Positions 19,659 to 28,906 of a DNA stretch of 64,000 nt are shown piece by piece; within the stretch, counting starts at the first letter, position 1; every line of letters starts with the position of its first letter. The translations under genes and the position numbers were made by a program. The notes under the pieces were generated by a model that was not told the DNA's origin, ran no database searches, and worked only from the letters and a program-made list of their open reading frames with translations. This DNA is from Streptomyces sp. NBC_01750 (GTDB lineage Bacteria; Actinomycetota; Actinomycetes; Streptomycetales; Streptomycetaceae), in the NCBI RefSeq assembly GCF_035918095.1, contig NZ_CP109137.1, forward strand, positions 186,001 to 250,000, read 5' to 3'.

Positions 19659-19800
19659 GGGTGGGCCTCCAGGAGTTCCTCGATCCGCCCGGCCAACAGT
19701 TTCCGCTGGTCAAGCACGGCCGTCAGTGAGCTTGCAAGGCTTGGGACGATCAGCGCGGCCGCCTCCGTGCCCTTGGGCCCGTCCACAGCCTTTCGTGTGT
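19659..19800 (-). mobile_element. IS110-family transposase remnant
   Basis: A short minus-strand frame reads LASSLTAVLDQRKLLAGRIE then ELLEAHP, followed upstream by GTEAAALIVP. This matches the coiled linker before the second domain of IS110-type (DEDD) transposases, which normally continues with a Ser-Met-Pro-Gly segment. Here the continuation is replaced by the zinc-ribbon sequence. Only a core fragment is left. Confidence 0.5.
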
Positions 19801-19912
19801 CGGCGAGAAGGCCCAAGTTGGCCGAGCCGTCGCCCATCTTGTCGGTGAAGAGCTGGGCACACTGGTCCCCGTTGGTGACCTGGTTGACGCCGCCGGGGAA
19901 GCCTCCGCAGCT

Positions 19913-20446
19913 GTGAGCGCCAGCCTGCCCTTCTTCCGCTACCACCCCGACCCTCTGGCCAGCGGATCCATCCGCGCGAGCACCGAGGTATGTGCCTGCT
20001 GCAACCGCAGCACGGGCTGGATCTACACCGCGACCTTCTACACCGCCCAAGCGACAAACGGGACACTTCTGCCCCTGGCGCATCGCCGACGGCAGCGCCG
20101 CCGAACGCTTCGCAGGCGAATTCATGGACAGCTACGGGCTTGACGACGTCAGCGAGGAGACCCTGCACGAGGTCACCCGCCACACCCCTGGCTTCCACGC
20201 CTGGCAGGATCCGCACTGGCTCGTCCACTGCCACGACGCGGCCGCCTTCCTCGGCGAGGTCGGCTACACCGAGCTGGCCGCGCACCCCGAGGCCCTCGAC
20301 GAGCTCCGGCTCGACCTGCGGATGGGCGGCTGGCACGACTCAGCCCGCCTTGAGCACTTCCTGACGCACCTCGGTGAAGGAGCGACCGCCATGCTCTTCC
20401 GCTGCACCGTCTGCGGCACCCACCTCGCCTACGCCGACGCCTCATA
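19913..20446 (+). pseudogene. CbrC/UPF0167 family protein, frameshifted
   Basis: A GTG at 19913 starts SLPFFRYHPDPLASGS then CACCNRSTGWIYTATFY, the N-terminus of the CbrC family with its CxxC. Near 20045 the frame changes by one base and continues HFCPWRIADGSAAERF, FHAWQDPHWLVHCHDAAAFL and a C-terminal CTVCGTHLAYADAS. The two halves together have the normal family length of about 178 residues. The function of the family is unclear; CbrC was described in connection with colicin tolerance in E. coli. The single-base break could be a sequencing error. Confidence 0.75.
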
Positions 20447-20792
20447 ACCCGCCACCCCACTCGGCCACCGCAAGACCGAGCGGATCATCCCTTCAAAGGA
20501 TCCGCACCCATCCGCAATCGTGAGCCCTGACGGCAAACCGCGGCCCTCGACGCGCCACCGCCAACCATGCACGAGGTCGTAAGGGTTGTCCCGTAACTGC
20601 TGGTCGTCACTGATGGCGCTTCATGAAAACGGCCACCCCCTGCTTGGGCTGGCCTTCAGAGTTGCTCGCCCTGATGCCCCACATGGACGAGGGCTGTGAG
20701 ACGTTGCGGCGGCCGCGGATTTCACCACGTGGCGGGGGCCTGCACGCGAAATCCTCTGGTCCGTAGGCTCCTTGGGGTGATCGGATAGGCGC
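20447..20792. other. 345-bp gap, possible IS end
   Basis: No gene recognised. Near 20580 the sequence GGGTTGTCCCGTAACTG looks like the terminal repeat of an IS element, with a short plus-strand frame after it, but I find no matching second end. Treat as a possible scar. Confidence 0.25.
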
Positions 20793-21302
20793 ATGAGTCA
20801 TCCTCGTAACGGAATGTCCGAGGTTGTCGTGCCAGTCCTCGTCCGTGACCTGACGCCCACTGATCTGCCGGCCTGTACGTGGTCCGGTTCGACCGCCCAT
20901 CTGACGCAGGTGGAACGGGAGTTGGTGCGCGCGGCAGCGGGGGATGTGGACTATCTGGCGGTGTGCACCCCGGCCGATGTTCCGGTGGCGATCGGAGGCA
21001 TCGACTACCAGGTCACGGCCGGCGTAGGCACACTCTGGCAGCTCGGGGTACTCCCGGCCCTGCAGTCGTGTGGTCTGGGCACCATGCTCATCCGGGCCGC
21101 GGAGGACCGCATCAGGTCACGCGGCCTGCACAGGGCCGAGCTCGCGGTGGAGGAGATCAATCCACGGGCCCGGGCCCTGTACGAGCGACTGGGCTACCTG
21201 GCCCACGGTCGCCGACCGGACGCCTGGGACGTCCAGGCGCCGGACGGCTCACTGCTCCGGTACGAGACCATGTGCACGCTGATGCACAAGGACTTGTCGT
21301 AG
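20793..21302 (+). CDS. GNAT-family N-acetyltransferase
   Basis: Acetyl-CoA-dependent acyltransferase of unknown substrate, 169 residues. The core is visible: strand GTLWQLGVLPALQSCGLGTM with the pyrophosphate-binding loop, AELAVEEINPRARALYERLGY, and a final strand. The start could be the ATG at 20793 or the one at 20814, which lies nearer the family start (VPVLVRDLTPTD). It is followed ten bases later by the next gene, so the two are probably co-transcribed. Confidence 0.85.
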   Translation: MSHPRNGMSEVVVPVLVRDLTPTDLPACTWSGSTAHLTQVERELVRAAAGDVDYLAVCTPADVPVAIGGIDYQVTAGVGTLWQLGVLPALQSCGLGTMLIRAAEDRIRSRGLHRAELAVEEINPRARALYERLGYLAHGRRPDAWDVQAPDGSLLRYETMCTLMHKDLS

Positions 21303-21312
21303 GGGGCGCCGC

Positions 21313-21783
21313 GTGGTGATGGAAGTGTGGGCACCGATCTTTTCACTCGCAGGCGTCGCCCTCGGCGGCGGCCTGACGGCGCTCTCCCAGCGCGCCACTC
21401 AGCGCTCCGCCGAACGGCTGGAGGAACGCCGCCAGGCAGCGGCCACCAGCGAGGCGCGCCGAGCAGAGCAGATGCAGGCGATCAAGGACTTCATCGCCTG
21501 CGCCCAGGATGCCGAACGGGCGGCCTACAGCCGTCCCGAGGCTTGGGGCGATGACGAAGACTGGAACAGTGCCGCTTCCGGTGCCATGACCAGGCTCTGG
21601 ATCGCTGAACGTCACCTCGTGCTGCTCAGCGACGCGGACCTGCACGCCCCTGTGCACACATACGGTCGGGCACTCAACCAGGCGGTGTGGCGAGAGATCG
21701 GCGACGTCGAGGTCAACGAGCACCTCGAGGAACACAAGATCGCCTTCATGGCCGCAGCACGCGCGAGCCTCGCCTCCCCTTGA
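21313..21783 (+). CDS. hypothetical membrane-anchored helical protein
   Basis: 156 residues. An N-terminal hydrophobic helix (VWAPIFSLAGVALGGGLTAL) is followed by an Arg/Glu/Ala-rich coiled-coil stretch and a helical domain with RLWIAERHLVLLSDADLHAP. Proteins of this outline are frequent in Streptomyces. I do not know a function. The start is a GTG at 21313, with an ATG three codons later as alternative. Confidence 0.65.
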   Translation: MVMEVWAPIFSLAGVALGGGLTALSQRATQRSAERLEERRQAAATSEARRAEQMQAIKDFIACAQDAERAAYSRPEAWGDDEDWNSAASGAMTRLWIAERHLVLLSDADLHAPVHTYGRALNQAVWREIGDVEVNEHLEEHKIAFMAAARASLASP

Positions 21784-21914
21784 GTCCAAGCAACCTAGGT
21801 GGGACCCCTCCGTTCAGGAGCCGCCAAGACGAGCGGCCTCCGACGTCCGTCTCGAAACCCTGAGCAGTTGGGGAACGAAGAGCGACACTGGCCGGATTTC
21901 ACAGGTTTCCATCA

Positions 21915-22442
21915 TCACTGGAGAGCGACGCGCAGGTCCCGGATGTACCAGTGGAACCGTGTGCCGTCTTTGCTGTGCAGCTGCTTGCCGGGGGTGAATC
22001 CTGCCCGCCGCGCGACGGCGGCGGATGCGGGATTCTCCGGCTCCACCTGGATCACCGCCTCCTCCCCACCCTCACTGGCTGCGTACTGGGACGCCAGGAG
22101 GACCGCGCGGGTAGCCAGGCCACGCCCCCTCCAGGACGGATAGAGGCCGTAGGCGACATTCACCTGGCCGGGAGCCAAGCCCTCCCCTGTGAACCGCAAG
22201 TCGATGGTCCCCGCGAGCGCCTCGTCGGCGCCTACCCGGATGCCAAAAGCGCGGAGCGGCCCGGCAGTGTCCCACTGTTCCCAGCAGTGCTGGAAGTACG
22301 CTTCAACGCCCTCGCGCGTGCCGGGACCACCGTTGAGCCAGCGAACCAGCAGCTCATCCTCCCCTGTGAGATGCGCCTTCACATCGTCCAGGCACAGCGG
22401 CGACAGAGTGATGATCCCGTCGGACAGCTTCACTTCATGCAT
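21915..22442 (-). CDS. GNAT-family N-acetyltransferase, RimJ-like
   Basis: 175 residues with the RimJ/L-like layout: an N-terminal IITLSPLCLDDVKAHL, core YGLYPSWRGRGLATRAVLLA with the acetyl-CoA loop RGRGLA, and VEPENPASAAVARRAGF. Substrate unknown. The start is an ATG at 22442, just beside an IS-type transposase remnant on the other strand. Confidence 0.88.
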   Translation of the reverse strand: MHEVKLSDGIITLSPLCLDDVKAHLTGEDELLVRWLNGGPGTREGVEAYFQHCWEQWDTAGPLRAFGIRVGADEALAGTIDLRFTGEGLAPGQVNVAYGLYPSWRGRGLATRAVLLASQYAASEGGEEAVIQVEPENPASAAVARRAGFTPGKQLHSKDGTRFHWYIRDLRVALQ

Positions 22443-22541
22443 CCGCCGATTCTTGACGCCGAAGCTGCGTCGAACCAGCGGATTCCGCGAGACGTCGCCC
22501 AGAGCTACCCCACCACAGGGGATGATCTTGGCGTGGCTGGT

Positions 22542-22955
22542 GTGATCACGGCGTCGGCGCCGTCTTGGACAGCCCCGTTCACCGGGCTGAGTCCGCGCTG
22601 CTTCGGCAAGTTGCTGACCGCACTGCGGCGCGAAGACGCGGATGCGGTCCGCGGGGGACGACCGTGGAGCCTGCCGTTGGAAGACCGGGTCCTGCCGGTC
22701 ACTGCGTACTGGCGCACAAACCTGACGCTGCGGCAGCTCGCCCCTCTGTTCGCCTCTCGAAGTCCGCGGCCGACCGCATCATCGACCATCTCGGGCCAGC
22801 ACTCGCACTCCAGCTCCGCAAGCGGTTTCGCGGGGACACCGTCCTGATCGTCGACGGCACCCTGGTCCCCACCCGCGACCATGCTGTGGCGGCACAGTCG
22901 AAGAATTACCGGTACTCCACCAACCACCAGGTGGTCATCGACGCCGTAACGCATC
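22542..22955 (+). pseudogene. IS5-family transposase remnant
   Basis: A GTG at 22542 opens VITASAPSWTAPFTGLSPR, the N-terminus of a common Streptomyces IS5-type transposase. A one-base loss near 22755 shifts the frame; it continues SKSAADRIIDHLGPALALQ, the first catalytic block VLIVDGTLVPTRDH, and YRYSTNHQVVIDA. The gene then stops matching at about 22955, so the rest of the DDE domain is missing. Confidence 0.8.
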
Positions 22956-23300
22956 GCGATGACACCAGCTCAATGACCCGAGACGACGATCTGGGCTGTT
23001 TCCCACTCAATCGTAGAGATCTCAGCTCAGACGCCCTTGGCCCAACGGGGCCGTTCCGGGAACTCGCAGCGGTCGTCGACGGCGGCATGGGGGTAGCGCA
23101 GCCGACCCCGGAGCGGGTCTCGCGGGCCGCCTGGCAGCCAGGCCCAGCACAGGTGCCCATAGCCGTTCTGCAAGCCTCCGGCAAGTCACGGCTCGTTTCT
23201 TCCGCCTCACACTGCGTTCCTGCGCGGCTGCGAGAAGTGTGATTTACATCCTTGACACATGCACAATTCCTTCGTCTCTGTGGGCCCCTACTTTCTGGCC
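22956..23300. other. 345-bp gap upstream of the ABC transporter
   Basis: No gene recognised. It includes the leader of the transporter operon; the stretch at 23225-23260 is AT-richer (GTGTGATTTACATCCTTGAC), which could be a promoter region. Confidence 0.35.
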
Positions 23301-24533
23301 ATGGATAACAACCTCGGACGCAGAGGATTCCTGCGTCTTACCGGAACAGCAGCCGTCACTGCCTCGCTTGGCGGTGCCCTCACCGCGTGCGGAATGGCCG
23401 ACAAGAAGTCCACATCGGCAAAGCCCGGCCGTACCGTGAGACTTGGGTTCATCGCGTTGACTGACTGTGCGCCGCTGGTCATGGCGCAGGAACTCGGGTA
23501 CTTCGCCGAGCGCGACCTCAACGTTGAGTTGATCAAGCAGGCCTCGTGGCCGGCTACCCGGGACAACCTGCTCAACGGGCAGATCGATGCCGCTCATGCC
23601 CTTTTCAGCCTCCCCCTGTCCGTTGCGTCAAAGATCGCCGGCAAGGGCTCCACCGACCTCAAGATCGCTATGGTGCTCAGCAACAACGGCCAGGCCATCA
23701 CCCTCAAGAAGGACTTCGCGGACGCTGGCTACGGGGACCTCGGTGCCGCCCGTGCCCTGCTGGAGAGAAAGGCGCCGACGCTGGCCATGACCTTCCCCGG
23801 CGGCACGCACGACACCTGGCTGCGCTACTGGCTGAAAGCCACCAAGGCCGACCAGTCAAAGGTGAAGATCGTTCCGATCCCGCCGCCGCAGATGGTTGCC
23901 AACATGAAGGTCGGCAACATGGACGGCTACTGCGTCGGCGAGCCCTGGAACGCCGTCGCCGTCCAGCAGGGCATCGGCTTCACCCACCTGACCACTCAGG
24001 ACATCTGGCAGCACCACCCCGAGAAGGCCCTGGTGACGAACGCCAAGTTCGCCACGGAGAAGAAGGACGTGCTGGCCGACGTCATGGCGGCGGTCCTCAA
24101 GGCCGCCAAGTGGCTCGACAACCTGGACAACCGCGCCAAGGCCGCCCAGACGATCGGCTCCCCGAAGTACGTCAAGGCGGCGCCGAAGGACATCGAGGGC
24201 CGGCTGCTCGGCACCTACGAACTGGGGGCCGACCTGGGCGAGAAGAAGTTCAGCGGCGACCAGATGATGTTCTTCCGCGACGGCAAGACCTCCGCGCCAC
24301 GGCGCGCGCACGCGATCTGGTTCCTGAGCCAGTACCAGCGCTTCGGACTGGTGAAGGGCGACCTGCCCTACACCAAGATCGCTGACGAGATCATCCTGCG
24401 CGACCTGTACGAGGAGGTCGCGCAGAAGGAGGGCATCGACGTCCCGAACGACGACATGAGCCCGTTCCACGTGAAGCTCGACGGCACCACCTTCGACCCT
24501 GCAAAGGCACAGGAGGAGGCGAAGCGGGCATGA
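23301..24533 (+). CDS. ABC transporter substrate-binding lipoprotein, nitrate/sulfonate type
   Basis: Extracellular binding protein of the NrtA/SsuA/TauA superfamily. From the ATG at 23301 the N-terminus has a twin-arginine motif GRRGFLRLTG and a lipobox-like GGALTAC, so it is probably an exported lipoprotein. The mature part shows VRLGFIALTDCAPLVMAQE, INAHALFS-like QIDAAHALFSLP, MTFPGGTHDTWLRYWL and VGEPWNAVAV, all typical of the NrtA branch. The ligand could be nitrate or a related anion; it cannot be fixed by eye. The gene overlaps the permease start by four bases. Confidence 0.85.
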   Translation: MDNNLGRRGFLRLTGTAAVTASLGGALTACGMADKKSTSAKPGRTVRLGFIALTDCAPLVMAQELGYFAERDLNVELIKQASWPATRDNLLNGQIDAAHALFSLPLSVASKIAGKGSTDLKIAMVLSNNGQAITLKKDFADAGYGDLGAARALLERKAPTLAMTFPGGTHDTWLRYWLKATKADQSKVKIVPIPPPQMVANMKVGNMDGYCVGEPWNAVAVQQGIGFTHLTTQDIWQHHPEKALVTNAKFATEKKDVLADVMAAVLKAAKWLDNLDNRAKAAQTIGSPKYVKAAPKDIEGRLLGTYELGADLGEKKFSGDQMMFFRDGKTSAPRRAHAIWFLSQYQRFGLVKGDLPYTKIADEIILRDLYEEVAQKEGIDVPNDDMSPFHVKLDGTTFDPAKAQEEAKRA

Positions 24534-25440
24534 CCAGTTCGCTGACACCTACGGACCAGACGGACCAGACGGAACCGGCTGTGGCGACCGACGCCCAGCC
24601 GGGGCCGCCTGGCCCCCCCCGCCGCCTCCCGGGCGCCCACCACGGGCGCCCGGGGCGGCCGACTCGCAGAGCTGGCCCGCGGCTTCGGATGGGCCGTGCT
24701 CGGTACCGCCGTGGTCGTGCTGCTCTGGCAGCTGGCCGCAACCCGCTCGGCCGACGTCCCGGCCCCGCTCGACGGGGCCCGGACGCTGATCGACCTGCTG
24801 TCGGACCCGTTCTACGACAACGGCCCGAACGACAAGGGCGTAGGCCTCCACCTGGGCACATCGCTGCAGCGCGTGTTCACCGGCTTCGCCCTGGCCGCCG
24901 TGTTCGGCGTCCTGGCGGGCCTGCTGATCGGCGCGAACCGCCGGGCCTGGCTTGCGTTCAACCCGGTGATCCAGGTCCTGCGGCCGGTGTCGCCGCTGGC
25001 GTGGTTCCCGATCTGGAATCGCCGTGTTCAAGGACGCGCCCCAGGCCTCGGTGTTCGTCATCTTCATCACGGCACTGTGGCCCACCCTGATCAACACCGC
25101 GGCCGGCGCCGCACAGATCCCGCAGGATCACCGCAACGTCGCGCGGGTCTTCCGCTTCGGCCGCATCGCCTATATGAGGCATGTGCTCATACCCAACGCC
25201 CTGCCGTCGATCATCACCGGTCTGCGGCTGTCGATGGGCATCGCCTGGATGGTCATCGTGGCGGTGGAGATGCTCTCCGGCAACTCGGGCATCGGGTTCT
25301 TCGTCTGGGACTCGTACAACGCCGGCAACCTCAGCTCGGTCGTCGCCGCGATCGTCCTCATCGGGCTTGTCGGTCTGATCCTTGACGCGATCCTCGTACG
25401 GCTCTCGCGCAAGGCCGCCATCGAGGAGGTTCAGTCGTGA
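24530..25440 (+). pseudogene. ABC transporter permease, nitrate/sulfonate type, two frameshifts
   Basis: Inner-membrane permease partner of the flanking binding protein and ATPase. The start ATG at 24530 overlaps the upstream stop. The frame breaks in a run of eight C at 24613-24620 and again near 25014, where one extra T sits in CCGATCTGGAATC. Removing one C and that T gives one continuous protein of about 300 residues: ARGFGWAVLGTAVVVLLWQL, RVFTGFALAAVFGVLAG, the EAA-like VARVFRFGRIAYMRHVLIP, and GIAWMVIVAVEMLSG. Both breaks are single extra bases, so sequencing error is as likely as true decay. Confidence 0.82.
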
Positions 25441-26225
25441 CCGTCGAGATCCGCGGACTGCACAAAACGTTCCAGCGGAGGGGAGCGCCCGCGCAGCATG
25501 TGCTGAGGGGTGTGGACCTGACCGTCGAGGAAGGGGAGTTCGTCTCCTTCATCGGCCACTCCGGCTGCGGCAAGTCGACGCTGCTCAATTTGGTCGGCGG
25601 CCTGGTCCGTCCCGACGAGGGCGAGATCGTCGTGGACGGCAAGCGGGTGACCGGGCCGGGGCCCGAGCGGGCGATGGTCTTCCAGAACTACTCGCTGCTG
25701 CCCCGGCTGAGTCTGCTCGCCAATGTGCGCGAGGCCGTCCGGGCGGCACGCCCGGACTGGTCACGGGCCAAGGCAGACGAGATGGTGGAGCGTTATCTGA
25801 CCGCCGTCGGGCTGTGGGAGCACCGCGAGAAGCGCCCGGGCCAGGTGTCGGGCGGCATGGCTCAGCGCGCGGCGGTCGCCAGGGCCTTCGCCGTGGGGCC
25901 CCGGACCCTGTTGCTGGATGAGCCTTTCGGTGCGCTGGACGCGCTCACCCGCTCGCGACTGCAGCAGCAGCTCGTCGAGCTGTGGGGCAACGAGTCGGAG
26001 ACCGAGAAGGTACTCATGGTCACGCACGGGCTCGATGAGGCGATCCTGCTCGCCGACCGGATCGTGGTCATGTCCAACCCGCCGCAGCCGTCGGTACGGA
26101 CGATCATCCCGGTGCCGATCCCCCGTCCTCGGGACCGTGCGACGATCACCAACGACCCGGCATACGCCAGTACTCAGGAGCAGTTGGCCGAACTGCTGCT
26201 CTCCGACCAGGCGGCGGTCGCCTAA
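25437..26225 (+). CDS. ABC transporter ATP-binding protein, nitrate/sulfonate type
   Basis: Cytosolic ATPase that drives the transporter, 262 residues. Walker A GHSGCGKSTLL, Q-loop in MVFQNYSLLPRL, signature VSGGMAQRAAVARAF, Walker B TLLLDEPFGALD, and switch His in VMVTHGLDEA-like LMVTHGLDEAILL are all intact. The GTG at 25437 overlaps the permease stop by four bases. The intact ATPase after a broken permease supports a very recent break or a read error. Confidence 0.93.
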   Translation: MTVEIRGLHKTFQRRGAPAQHVLRGVDLTVEEGEFVSFIGHSGCGKSTLLNLVGGLVRPDEGEIVVDGKRVTGPGPERAMVFQNYSLLPRLSLLANVREAVRAARPDWSRAKADEMVERYLTAVGLWEHREKRPGQVSGGMAQRAAVARAFAVGPRTLLLDEPFGALDALTRSRLQQQLVELWGNESETEKVLMVTHGLDEAILLADRIVVMSNPPQPSVRTIIPVPIPRPRDRATITNDPAYASTQEQLAELLLSDQAAVA

Positions 26226-26265
26226 CCCCGGCCGGCCGTTCTACACATCTATCGGGTTCTCGGTA

Positions 26266-26350
26266 GGTGTGAGGTGGCCTCGGGCGGTGGTCTCAGCCTG
26301 CTCAACGCCTCCAGGCAGGCTGAGATCACCGCCCGAGGCCACCTCACACC
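26266..26350. terminator. long hairpin after the ABC transporter
   Basis: Two 36-base arms (26266-26301 and 26315-26350) are complementary except for one position, around a 13-base loop. It starts 41 bases after the ATPase stop. It is an unusually long and stable stem for a terminator and has no T-run. Confidence 0.75.
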
Positions 26351-27073
26351 CCTTCCCTGCAACAAGCTCCTTCGCAGGGACAAGCGGCTGGATCACCCGT
26401 TCCAGGCCCCTGGTCCGGAACGGCCGTAATCCTCACGACGAAGTCTCAATGACCGGCACCAATACGTGACGGCGCATCTGGGGCAGCCTCGTCAACCACT
26501 TGGAGCCCGGCCCAACACGAGATCAACTTTTCCGGTGGAACGAGACCCGCCGACTCCTGCCCTGACTGACTGGTGCCAATGCTGAGAGTCTCGGTGTGGG
26601 TCTGCGGCGAGACGAGCGCCCTCAGCGTCGCCTCGGTGACGTCGTCCCGTGAATCAGGTCGCGGACCTGGTGGCCTCTTCCGCCGTTAAGTGGAGGGCCA
26701 GGCCGAGCTCGGCCCGTGCGGCGAACCATGCCACCATCCACGAGCGCGAGCCCTGCTTGATCGTTTGCGGTTCGCATCCCGACCCGCCAAGGCCGGTCCG
26801 AGCGTCTTGGCCCTGCTCCTGCTCAGCCGGGTTCATGACCGCGGACGGGTGCATGCGGCCCTTCGGCGACGAGTGCCAGGCGCAGACACACCTCGGCGAC
26901 GCCGACGAGCTCCTGGCGGACGGGCTCGGCGACCACGTCCCCGAATGGGTCGCGTACTTCAACGGCGCCGAGCACGCCGGCGCCCGCGCGGTCTCCGCCC
27001 ACGACCTCACCGCACTCGGTCGTGGCCGACGGCCCGCGAGCACCCACTCCGAGGATCCCGGCCGCCGTGTTGC
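26351..27073. other. 720-bp gap without a recognised gene
   Basis: Open frames exist on both strands (for example 26649-27248 on the plus strand), but none matches a family I know and starts lack good ribosome binding sites. A plus-strand stretch near 26880-27000 (GDADELLADGLGDHVPEW) has protein-like composition and may be a decayed gene. Confidence 0.35.
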
Positions 27074-27784
27074 CTACCCGTATGTCTTCTTCCAACGCTC
27101 CCAGTGCCGACGGTCACCCTGTCCCAATCCGTTCACCGCGCTCAAGGACAGCAGAGATGCCCCGCTGTTCCACAGGCCGAGGTGGTCACGATGGACGGCG
27201 ATGATCTCGTTGTCCGACGCGAACCGCTCGGCCGGTGCGCTGAAGTAGGTGGTGGCCACGAAGATCGCCACATCAGCCTTGAAATGCATCTTCGCCCCGA
27301 GCAGGTCACGGACCTCGCGGCTGGGAATCTTGTTCTTGGGCGTGTAGCGCTTGCACTGGATCACCATGCTCCGGCCGTCGGGCAGGCGCCCCCGGACGTC
27401 GGCGCCGTTGTCGTGAGAGCCACCGACCCGCCGTACCTCGGAGCATCCGTCCCGCCGGCACAGGTCCACGACGAAGTCCTCGAACTCCGTCCCCGTCATC
27501 GCGTCGACCTCTGCGAGGGAGAGGCTGCGATGCCCGGCCCTCACCGCCTCGTCGTGGCGCCACCCCCGGTCCCCCCGCTTGATGAGGCGGTCCGTCCGCC
27601 ACAGCCACCACCCGCCAGCGGCGACCCCGCCAAGAACGAACGCACCGACGAGGTACGGCCAGATCGCTGCCCAGAACACCACCAGCAGGACGACGGTCAC
27701 TCCCCCACCAATGGCGCCGACCTTGAGCTGTTGCCGGCGACGCTTCCGTGCAGTTGTCCCTCGTCGCTTCCGTGCCGCTGACAT
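27074..27784 (-). CDS. membrane-anchored Mrr-like restriction endonuclease
   Basis: 236 residues from the ATG at 27784. The N-terminus is very basic (RKRRGTTARKRRRQQLK), followed by two hydrophobic segments at about 25-60 (VTVVLLVVFWAAIWPYLVGA). The C-terminal half is an Mrr-type PD-(D/E)xK nuclease: MTGTEFEDFVVDLC, GADVRGRLPDG and catalytic VIQCKRY, then the helix REVRDLLGAK and ATTYFSAPA. Similar membrane-tethered proteins are common in Streptomyces, where their target (modified DNA, plasmid or phage DNA) is not established. Confidence 0.87.
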   Translation of the reverse strand: MSAARKRRGTTARKRRRQQLKVGAIGGGVTVVLLVVFWAAIWPYLVGAFVLGGVAAGGWWLWRTDRLIKRGDRGWRHDEAVRAGHRSLSLAEVDAMTGTEFEDFVVDLCRRDGCSEVRRVGGSHDNGADVRGRLPDGRSMVIQCKRYTPKNKIPSREVRDLLGAKMHFKADVAIFVATTYFSAPAERFASDNEIIAVHRDHLGLWNSGASLLSLSAVNGLGQGDRRHWERWKKTYG

Positions 27785-27987
27785 GGTCCTCCCCCGTTTC
27801 AGAGCAGCAGTCTCGGGAATTCCCGCAGGCATCGATAAGGGCGCCGATCGGGCCAATGGCCGATACAAGTCGCTTGACCGCCAGGAACGGCTCCGGTCCG
27901 CCCCCTGGTTGGCCTGGCGCGGCTGCTTGTGTGCGTATGGCTGCGGGCACCGCAGTGCGTCACGGTGTGGTGGGAAGAGCCCAGCTG

Positions 27988-28425
27988 GGTCCGTCGATGT
28001 CTGCGACGGACTCGCGATCGCATCGGACGGCAGCTGGTTCGCCACCGTCAGCGGGCGGACGGTCCGCCTCTGGGACCGGGCAATGGGCCAGTCCACCGCC
28101 GCCCTGCCCCACTCACAGGACGTCAGATCCGTGGCGATCGCGCCGGACGGCCGATGGATCGCCGCCACGAGCGGCTTTACCGTGCAACTCTGGGATCGGG
28201 CCACCGGGGAGATCACCGCGACGCTATCGAGGCACGTCGCGGAGGTGGGCACGGTGGCGATCGCGCCGAACGGCCACCGGCTCCTCTCTTCGAGCGGAAG
28301 CGCGCTGCGGGTCTGGGATCGGCTAACCGGCGATATGACCGCCTCCTTGGAACACACCATGTACGTGAGCGATGCGGCGATTGCACCGAATGGTGACTGG
28401 ATCGCCACCGTCAGCGGCCGGACGG
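27988..28425 (+). pseudogene. WD40-repeat gene remnant
   Basis: At least three and a half WD-type blades follow each other (units ending VRLWDRAMGQ, VQLWDRATGE, VRVWD-like LRVWDRLTGD, each after an IAPDG or IAPNG turn). No start codon, signal or enzymatic domain can be tied to them, and upstream residues do not look coded. The last blade runs directly into an IS701 transposase fragment. It is probably the end of a larger NTPase- or kinase-WD40 protein cut by mobile DNA. Confidence 0.7.
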
Positions 28426-28810
28426 GGTTCCGCGAGTGTCTCGCCGGGTTACTGCTGCCGCGGGACCGCAACAAGACGCTGACCTGCCTGGCCGGGACGG
28501 AGCCTGTGGTCGGTGCCCAGCATGCGGCTGTACAGCGGCTGCAGTTGTTCCTGTCCGAGTCGACGTGGGACGTGGAGAAGGTCAACGCCCGGCGCGTGGA
28601 ATTGCTCCTGGCGGATCCTGCCACGGCCCGCACGCAGGCGGGTGCTGGTGATCGACGATTCCGGAGACCGCTAGGACGGCAATCCCACCGCCCACGTGGG
28701 CAAGGAGTACCTGGACTCGGTCGGGAAGTTCGACCGTGGCGTCGTCACGGTGACCACCTGCTGGGCCGACGAGCGCGTCTAATACCCGCTGCACGCCAAA
28801 CGTTCGAAGC
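28425..28810 (+). mobile_element. IS701-family transposase remnant
   Basis: Reads FRECLAGLLLPRDRNKTL and VVGAQHAAVQRLQLFLSES, the N-terminal region of IS701-type transposases. A one-base loss near 28640 shifts to VLVIDDSGDR with the first catalytic Asp, then an in-frame TAG, HVGKEYLDSVGKFDRGVVTV and TTCWADERV, a TAA, and YPLHA. It ends there, so about two thirds of the transposase is missing. Confidence 0.82.
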
Positions 28811-28906
28811 GACGGAGCAGCCCGCGCTCGAGCGGGACAACTGCCTGCGGGCGGATGGCTCATGCGACGGGACGGCAGTTGCGGCTCCGGGGCCATCGGA
28901 GCACGG

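Noticed and set aside
22984-23008. CTGGGCTGTTTCCC resembles the antisense of a conserved 23S rRNA segment
   Set aside because: Only about 15 bases agree and the flanks do not continue as rRNA on either strand; likely chance.
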